Assembly (NCBI GenBank): GCA_964657565.1 | Contig: CAZZVQ010000096.1 | Span: 1 to 19,698, forward strand | Source: JAVVHH01 sp964657565 | GTDB lineage: Bacteria > Pseudomonadota > Alphaproteobacteria > Acetobacterales > Acetobacteraceae | Direction: 5' to 3' | DNA: 19,698 bases | Part shown: positions 16,001 through 19,698 of the stretch, piece after piece | Layout: every line of letters starts with the position of its first letter | How positions within the stretch are numbered: position 1 is the stretch's first letter | Made by a program: the position numbers and the translations under genes | The notes under the pieces: generated by a model | The model's input: the letters and a program-made list of their open reading frames with translations, nothing else | Databases searched by the model: none | Told to the model about the DNA's origin: nothing

Positions 16001-16947
16001 CCTCAATTGTTTCTGAAACGCACGAGCGGCGGATTCCCTATGTGATCTCGGTGCATGATGGGTGGTGGATCTCAGATAACCAGTTTTTGCTCGACGCGGC
16101 CGGGCGTACACTAACGTATGATTATGCCGATCCGTTGGTGACGCTCCAGTCACAGGGCCAGCCGGCGTTCGACCGGCTAATGCGGCTACAGCCTCGGCTG
16201 CAAGGTGCAACTTGCGTGCTAGCCGTGTCGGAGCCGTTTGCCGAGATCTACCGCAACTGTGGAGTAGGCAAGGTGGTCACGGTGGCCAATGGGGTATCGG
16301 TGCTGCCTAAACTGGCGCGAGTTGCGTCCGCCGATGGTCGGGTGCGCCTGGGCTTCATTGGTGGCCTTTCAGCGCATAAAGGCTATGAACTGCTCAAATA
16401 CGCAATATGCGGCCAGACTTTCGAGAATTTGCGGCTGTTGGTTATCGACCACTCCCTGCAGCCGGGCGACCAGCGGCGTGAACTCTGGGGAAACACTGAA
16501 GTCGAGTTCCAGCCGCAGCGACCGCAAAACCAGGTAGGCTCACTTTACGGTCAAATAGATGTTTTGCTGGCGCCGTCAGTTTGGCCAGAAAGTTACGGCC
16601 TAGTCGCGAGGGAAGCCTTGCATTGTGGCTGCTGGGTCGTTGCCTCGGACCGCGGCAGTATCGGCGAATACGTCCTTGACGGCCTCAACGGTTTCATCGT
16701 TGACGTCAACGGGCCGGATGGGCTGATTGCTGCACTGCAACGCATCGACCGGGATGCGGCGAGGTATTTGAATTCTCCGACAGAGCGGCCGGTGATGCGA
16801 ACGACTGCAAACCAAGCCGATGAGCTGGCAGAATTGTATCTGGATATCCTCGGGCGTGAGATAGACTCCACGCCCGCAAAGCGCTCTGTATCGGCAGGCG
16901 TTGTAGAGCCTGAGGCCGAGTTCGCTAAATTACGTGCTCAGGGATGA
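13036..16947 (+). CDS. Giant TPR protein with two GT-B glycosyltransferase modules
   Basis: This 1303-residue cytoplasmic composite is probably a polymer-building enzyme for the surface glycan. Residues about 20-135 form TPR repeats (WPEAEAAYAAVLVLDPE, SAAENAYRRALTLN). About 212-295 is a short module, FDAEFYKVTYLSN then YRHWLNLGLRQGWAPN, of the kind seen in other multi-domain glycosyltransferases. A second TPR stretch covers about 376-475. From about 519 to 880 is one GT-B domain (VFYGSGTKAHKEDF, EIKWLEAAMFAVPSVVSD). From about 881 a second, GT4-like domain starts ILIVNVFYPPQAIGGATRVV and carries the E-x7-E motif ESYGLVAREALHCG near 1183. The ATG at 13036 is used rather than a TTG at 13033; no strong ribosome-binding site is visible. 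Base composition is clearly lower in GC than in the gua operon. Linkages made are unknown. Confidence 0.88.
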   Translation: MKYSLKIFRKLAKPYRNLRRREIGRLIALGNEANMRRAWPEAEAAYAAVLVLDPERDAIWVQYGHALKERGFLSAAENAYRRALTLNGSLADTHLQLGHVLKLQGQRDAAVMAYRDAYLRDPTAPQSRAELAALRAAIPDTNALAAFRRLPSLLADGKPGGQSTTNVHDFAPDQRFISAVYGRATTGRGGTTYISVPHLLNTHDLDDNFLKLFNPNWYFYTNLPVRAALREPDPDQCLVHFCEAGIEAVLTISERYAFDAEFYKVTYLSNMPFTAANTYRHWLNLGLRQGWAPNKQAWVRSKFGQDLPGVDRLDITLCTAVLDHEIIAQGWTAQFEHFVNGGAADPRAPLLIDERTVGALVAVADRMSVRDKEPQSFALYQRILQHIPHHWPAMQHYADGLLRRNCLLEAKRVYQAVIDGTPNPSIWAFINVSKCNEHMGMLAEAMSSLRKGIDAFPGDVGLRTRFAELAQVFFGREWDVAIAAARLGMFEPSQARLAAACSLVSSLMQIPGALPPRTVRGVALVADQDLPQCRFYRVDQKVEQLERAGYTVGVYDYHGALPQFLSEIHQFEAVIFYRVPALPDVAAAIARARELGLLTFYEIDDLIFDAAEYPTSLASYDGQIDENEYAGLKLGVPLFAHAMSLCDFALASTTALADRMAPFVATGQAFVHRNAFGSRHEAFAQLSPAPRPNTRVTVFYGSGTKAHKEDFQELVEPALVELVRRHGDRVAIVLMGYITMTDRLRSIADNLTLIAPNWDLDAYWAMLNQVDINIAVLKPSLMADCKSEIKWLEAAMFAVPSVVSDTATFREVVEPGITGLLCTSPADWTAALSRLVGDDGLRKRMGLKARERAIAAYGMQAMADNLRQILDRVGPAVEVEKPTILIVNVFYPPQAIGGATRVVHDNVCDLARMYGDRFHLEVFTSINGGKEPYQVSSFVQDGVRVTGVTTPDRADHNVVDEKMAAVFGRFLDHLAPALVHFHCIQRLTTSIVSETHERRIPYVISVHDGWWISDNQFLLDAAGRTLTYDYADPLVTLQSQGQPAFDRLMRLQPRLQGATCVLAVSEPFAEIYRNCGVGKVVTVANGVSVLPKLARVASADGRVRLGFIGGLSAHKGYELLKYAICGQTFENLRLLVIDHSLQPGDQRRELWGNTEVEFQPQRPQNQVGSLYGQIDVLLAPSVWPESYGLVAREALHCGCWVVASDRGSIGEYVLDGLNGFIVDVNGPDGLIAALQRIDRDAARYLNSPTERPVMRTTANQADELAELYLDILGREIDSTPAKRSVSAGVVEPEAEFAKLRAQG

Positions 16948-17065
16948 GCGCGGATCCGCCATGCGCAAGTCGATCGCTTAACAATGACCGAACGCGCTTG
17001 ATGAGCAACCCTGGTCATGTGCTGGCGCATGCACAGAATTTGGAACATGATAGAGTAATATAGGG

Positions 17066-17872
17066 ATGGCGACTGTGGGTTTCACCGATGTTACCTTTGC
17101 CGGACGCACTTTCCGAGTTGACGCTGCCAATGGGATGGATCAAGTGGCGGACCAGATGCGGAATGGGTCTTATGAGCCACCGCTTCCGCTATTGATGATG
17201 GCGACGCTTCTTCGTACGGAAGGCTCATTTGTCGATGTCGGCGCCAATACTGGCCTTTATTCGGTCGTGGCCGGCGTCTTGGCCCCAGACCGGAAGATCA
17301 TGTCCTTTGAGCCGCACCCAACGGTTGCGGCAGCCTGCCTGCGCAATCTCCAAGCCAACGACCTGATCGAACGGGTCCAGCTACATCAAGTGGCGCTGAG
17401 TGACTCGGCGGGTGTCTTGGACCTTTATATGCCTGACCAGGGACACGGACTGATCGAAACCAGCGCATCATTGGAACGGGATTTCCAAAAAGTTGCCAGC
17501 AGCATTTCGGTCGAGGTCAAGCGACTTGACGATTTCGAGATCAACGCTCCGATTGCTGTGATCAAGGTCGATATCGAGGGGCACGAGTATGCGTTCCTGC
17601 GCGGTGCTGAGAAGCTGATACAGAGAGATCGGCCGATTATCTTCCTAGAGATATTACATGGTGCCAAACGTCACTTGCTCGGCCAGTTTCTTCGCGACAC
17701 GGGCTATATTGATTTTCGGCTTCGGGCGGACATGGCAATCCATGATGGCGAGGTGCAGTTCGATCCTGCCGCCTGGAACCATGCGTTCGTTCCAGCTGAA
17801 AGAACTATGCGGTTCAAGGAAGCCTGTGATTCCTGCAGCTTGCCCATGCTTCGTCGCTTCCAATTGGTTTAG
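17066..17872 (+). CDS. FkbM-family SAM-dependent methyltransferase
   Basis: This is a 268-residue FkbM-type methyltransferase, a family that often O-methylates sugars or polyketides. The SAM-binding motif FVDVGANTGLYSVVA lies near residue 55. IMSFEPHPTVAAACLRNL is the acidic loop after strand two. The family hallmark VIKVDIEGHEYAFLRGAE lies near 170, followed by RPIIFLEI. A 118-base spacer separates it from the giant glycosyltransferase, and 88 bases separate it from the permease gene. It therefore may be transcribed with them or from its own promoter; AGGG directly abuts the ATG and the ribosome-binding site is weak. In this setting it most likely methylates a sugar of the exported glycan, perhaps as a chain-end cap, but this is inference. 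Composition is intermediate in GC. Confidence 0.9.
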   Translation: MATVGFTDVTFAGRTFRVDAANGMDQVADQMRNGSYEPPLPLLMMATLLRTEGSFVDVGANTGLYSVVAGVLAPDRKIMSFEPHPTVAAACLRNLQANDLIERVQLHQVALSDSAGVLDLYMPDQGHGLIETSASLERDFQKVASSISVEVKRLDDFEINAPIAVIKVDIEGHEYAFLRGAEKLIQRDRPIIFLEILHGAKRHLLGQFLRDTGYIDFRLRADMAIHDGEVQFDPAAWNHAFVPAERTMRFKEACDSCSLPMLRRFQLV

Positions 17873-17960
17873 CGAGCAAGACGGTGGGCGCTGGAAAGTC
17901 TGTTTGAACATCGGTGTGGCGTGCGATAACCATTGCTCTGAATCGATGGCTTGGAACTGA

Positions 17961-18773
17961 ATGGATAGACACACCCACCGGCAGCAACGCAGCGCCTCGC
18001 TCGGTCGATTGTTCGCAGTGCAAGCGAGCGTCATTTGGGCCCTGCTGCTGCGCGAGTTGCAGACGCGGTATGGGCGCGAGAACATCGGGTTCCTGTGGGT
18101 GATCGGTGAGCCGATCATGTTCTGTTCAGGCGTCGCGGTCGTCTGGAGCTTGATCCGTCCCGCGCATGAGCATGGCCTGCCCGTGACCGCGTTCGTCATC
18201 ACGGGCTATGTGCCGCTGACGATGTGGCGGCATTGTATCATGCGAGCATTGAAGGCGTTCGAGGCGAATGGTGCGCTGCTGTTTCACCGCCAGGTAACGC
18301 CGTTGGATATCATCCTCGCCCGTGTGACGCTGGAGGTGGTGGGAACCGTCATGGCGGGCATCGTGGTCGGCGGGGCTGCCGTGCTGATGGGCTTCATGGA
18401 CCCGCCGAAGGATTTCGGGCTGCTTTACTTCGGCTTGCTGCTCCATGCGTTGTTCTCGCTGGCTTGTGCGCTGCTGATCGCGTCTTTGTGCGAGCGCTCC
18501 GACCTGTTGGAAAAGATGCTGTCCGCAGTCATGTATCTCTCTCTCCCGCTCTCCGGCACGTTCGCGATGGTGAGTTGGTTACCGCATAGCTGGCGTTGGA
18601 TCTTGCTGCTGTCGCCCAGCGTGCATAATCTCGAGATGATCAGGGGCGGCCAGTTCGGACCCGGGTCACACCCGATCTATGACATCACGTATGCAGTCAC
18701 CTCCATCGGGTTGATGCTGCTCGTTGGCGTTTCGCTTACGCTGCGGTCGCGTCGGTTCATTCTGGTGCAGTGA
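17961..18773 (+). CDS. kpsM: ABC-2 polysaccharide export permease, KpsM-like
   Basis: This 270-residue integral inner-membrane subunit belongs to a capsule-type ABC exporter. The N-terminal cytoplasmic helix ends in ELQTRYGRENIGFLWVIGEP, a signature close to that of KpsM/BexB/CtrC proteins. About six membrane segments are visible, near residues 40-62, 71-88, 114-140, 148-172, 182-200 and 240-260. The segment HSWRWILLLSPSVHNLEMIR before the last helix is also family-typical. It starts at an ATG with GGA about five bases upstream. The ATPase gene follows after 19 bases, giving the usual permease-ATPase pair. The likely role is flipping a lipid-linked polysaccharide across the inner membrane. 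A Wzm-type O-antigen permease is the alternative, but the KpsE-like partner favours capsule export. Confidence 0.9.
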   Translation: MDRHTHRQQRSASLGRLFAVQASVIWALLLRELQTRYGRENIGFLWVIGEPIMFCSGVAVVWSLIRPAHEHGLPVTAFVITGYVPLTMWRHCIMRALKAFEANGALLFHRQVTPLDIILARVTLEVVGTVMAGIVVGGAAVLMGFMDPPKDFGLLYFGLLLHALFSLACALLIASLCERSDLLEKMLSAVMYLSLPLSGTFAMVSWLPHSWRWILLLSPSVHNLEMIRGGQFGPGSHPIYDITYAVTSIGLMLLVGVSLTLRSRRFILVQ

Positions 18774-18792
18774 CGGGCTCGGAAAGCACACA

Positions 18793-19440
18793 ATGATCTC
18801 CTGCGTCGACATCACGCATGAGTATCGGATCCATTCTGGCCGCCGCCGGGTGCTCGATCGGGTGAATTTCGACCTGGTTCCGGGGCAGCGTCTTGGCATC
18901 CTTGGGCGAAACGGCGCTGGTAAATCGACGCTCATCCGCATCATCGGTGGGGTGGAGATCCCGACCGCGGGCGAGGTTCGGCGCAGCATGACGGTGTCGT
19001 GGCCGCTGGCCTTCAGTGGCGCTTTCCAGGGTAGCCTGAGTGGACTCGACAACCTGCGTTTTATCTGTCGGATTTATAAGCTCGACTTCGACCGGACCCG
19101 CGAGTTCGTCGACGATTTTGCGGAGTTGGGCCGGCAACTCGCCGACCCGGTCAAGACCTATTCCAGCGGCATGCGCGCCCGCCTGGCGTTTGCGCTGACG
19201 CTGGCGATTGAATTCGAATGCTACCTGATCGACGAGGTGATCATGGTCGGAGATGGCCGCTTCCTTCGCCGATGCCAGGAGGAGTTGTTCGAAAAGCGCG
19301 GTGACCGCTCACTCATCCTTGTCTCGCACGACATGAACTTCATCAAAACTGTCTGCGACAGCGCGGCGATGATCCACGACACTCACTTTGACATGTGTGA
19401 TTCGGTCGAGGACGCGATTGACCGCTACAACCGTCTCTAA
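18793..19440 (+). CDS. kpsT: Polysaccharide export ABC ATPase, KpsT-like
   Basis: This is the 215-residue nucleotide-binding subunit of the exporter. The Walker A motif is GRNGAGKST near residue 39. The signature is YSSGMRARL, the Walker B region is CYLIDEVIMVGDGRF as in KpsT and BexA, and the switch histidine is in LVSHD. It has no C-terminal carbohydrate-binding extension of the Wzt type, and its length matches KpsT (about 219 residues). This supports a capsule-type system in which chain recognition does not use a Wzt domain. The ATG at 18793 has GGAAAG six bases upstream; a longer open frame from 18724 overlaps the permease gene and is rejected. It is the last recognisable gene of the locus here. 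Confidence 0.93.
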   Translation: MISCVDITHEYRIHSGRRRVLDRVNFDLVPGQRLGILGRNGAGKSTLIRIIGGVEIPTAGEVRRSMTVSWPLAFSGAFQGSLSGLDNLRFICRIYKLDFDRTREFVDDFAELGRQLADPVKTYSSGMRARLAFALTLAIEFECYLIDEVIMVGDGRFLRRCQEELFEKRGDRSLILVSHDMNFIKTVCDSAAMIHDTHFDMCDSVEDAIDRYNRL

Positions 19441-19477
19441 CGTCGGAAGATCATTCGGGCACTGCCAAGATGTTTGT

Positions 19478-19594
19478 TTAGTGAGTTACCCGCTCGCGTT
19501 GGAAGCTAACAGTGACGTTCTGCTCGTCGTCGATGAGGTAGAGGCGATAGCCGGGCAATAGGCCGATCACCTCGTCGATCGTGCTGGGAATCAT
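19478..19594 (-). CDS. Possible 38-residue small protein, function unknown
   Basis: The minus-strand frame runs from an ATG at 19594 to a TAA at 19478-19480. It begins MIPSTIDEVIGLLPGYRLYL and continues with IDDEQNVTVSFQRERVTH, a protein-like sequence with an amphipathic helix followed by a strand. No good ribosome-binding site precedes the ATG. It could be a genuine small gene, the tail of a decayed one, or chance. It points towards kpsT and I do not recognise a family. Confidence 0.28.
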   Translation of the reverse strand: MIPSTIDEVIGLLPGYRLYLIDDEQNVTVSFQRERVTH

Positions 19595-19662
19595 CGCCGC
19601 TGTCCGTCGAGGGCACCAAGCGTTGGATTCGCACTACTAGGTAGCGTGGACAAAGCGCAATT

Positions 19663-19675
19663 GGGGGATTCCCCC
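19663..19675. repeat. GC-rich dyad GGGGGA-T-TCCCCC
   Basis: A perfect 6-base dyad with a single central base lies 23 bases from the window end. It could be part of a mobile-element end or an operator. Nothing in the visible flank decides between these. Confidence 0.4.
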
Positions 19676-19698
19676 GACGCGGCAAAGTGTGATTCGAA

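Larger units (their letters stand above)
19441..19698. other. Right-edge stretch without a convincing gene
   Basis: After the kpsT stop the remaining 258 bases contain only one short minus-strand frame (19478-19594) and a GC-rich dyad at 19663-19675. No terminator with a T run follows kpsT. TGTTTGTTTAG at 19471-19481 is a T-rich patch without a preceding stem that I could find. Confidence 0.5.

Noticed and set aside
19650..19698. ATTCGAA at the extreme right edge, resembling a tRNA T-loop on the minus strand
   Set aside because: The implied acceptor strand, discriminator and 3' end do not fit a normal tRNA (no CCA, acceptor would begin CGGCAAA), and the rest lies beyond the window.
1..19698. 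CRISPR arrays, toxin-antitoxin pairs, retrons and phage defence genes
   Set aside because: No regularly spaced repeats, reverse transcriptase, nuclease or recognisable defence motifs were seen on either strand.

Overview
The window is GC-rich DNA that looks like the chromosome of an alphaproteobacterium, probably order Rhodospirillales and perhaps Acetobacteraceae. This is inferred from the style of the proteins and the guaB, rsmB, guaA neighbourhood; no rRNA is present to settle it. The left half is conserved housekeeping DNA. The right half is an accessory cell-surface polysaccharide locus with visibly lower GC in its central genes.

Bases 1-646 are a decayed, gene-poor edge. They hold an apparent IS66-type transposase scrap, a small minus-strand reading frame broken at a ten-G run, and a perfect hairpin. 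A tRNA-Gln(CTG) gene follows on the minus strand. Next come a Ppx/GppA-type phosphatase and rlmE on the plus strand, meeting a minus-strand secreted protein of unknown function almost end to end. A divergent spacer then leads into a very tight plus-strand operon: guaB, an L-2-haloacid-dehalogenase-like HAD protein, rsmB, a GNAT acetyltransferase and guaA. No gap exists between any two of these genes. It couples the two enzymes that turn IMP into GMP with an rRNA methyltransferase. The rsmB gene appears to start at a rare CTG codon overlapping the preceding stop.

From 9179 to 19440 lies a capsule-type export and assembly locus arranged around a roughly 410-base divergent control region at 12623-13035. 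Leftwards are a KpsE/CtrB-like inner-membrane chain protein and a 749-residue methyltransferase-heptosyltransferase fusion carrying an extra inserted beta-rich domain. Rightwards are a 1303-residue protein (TPR, linker module, TPR, two GT-B glycosyltransferases), an FkbM methyltransferase, and the ABC exporter pair KpsM and KpsT. A likely scheme is that the glycosyltransferases build a methyl-decorated glycan in the cytoplasm, KpsM/KpsT move it across the inner membrane, and the KpsE-like protein links the exporter to an outer-membrane channel encoded elsewhere. KpsC, KpsS and KpsD homologues are not in the window.

The last 258 bases contain only a doubtful 38-codon frame and a short GC-rich dyad. 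The most unusual content is the pair of giant composite glycan enzymes and the repeat-rich spacer between them.
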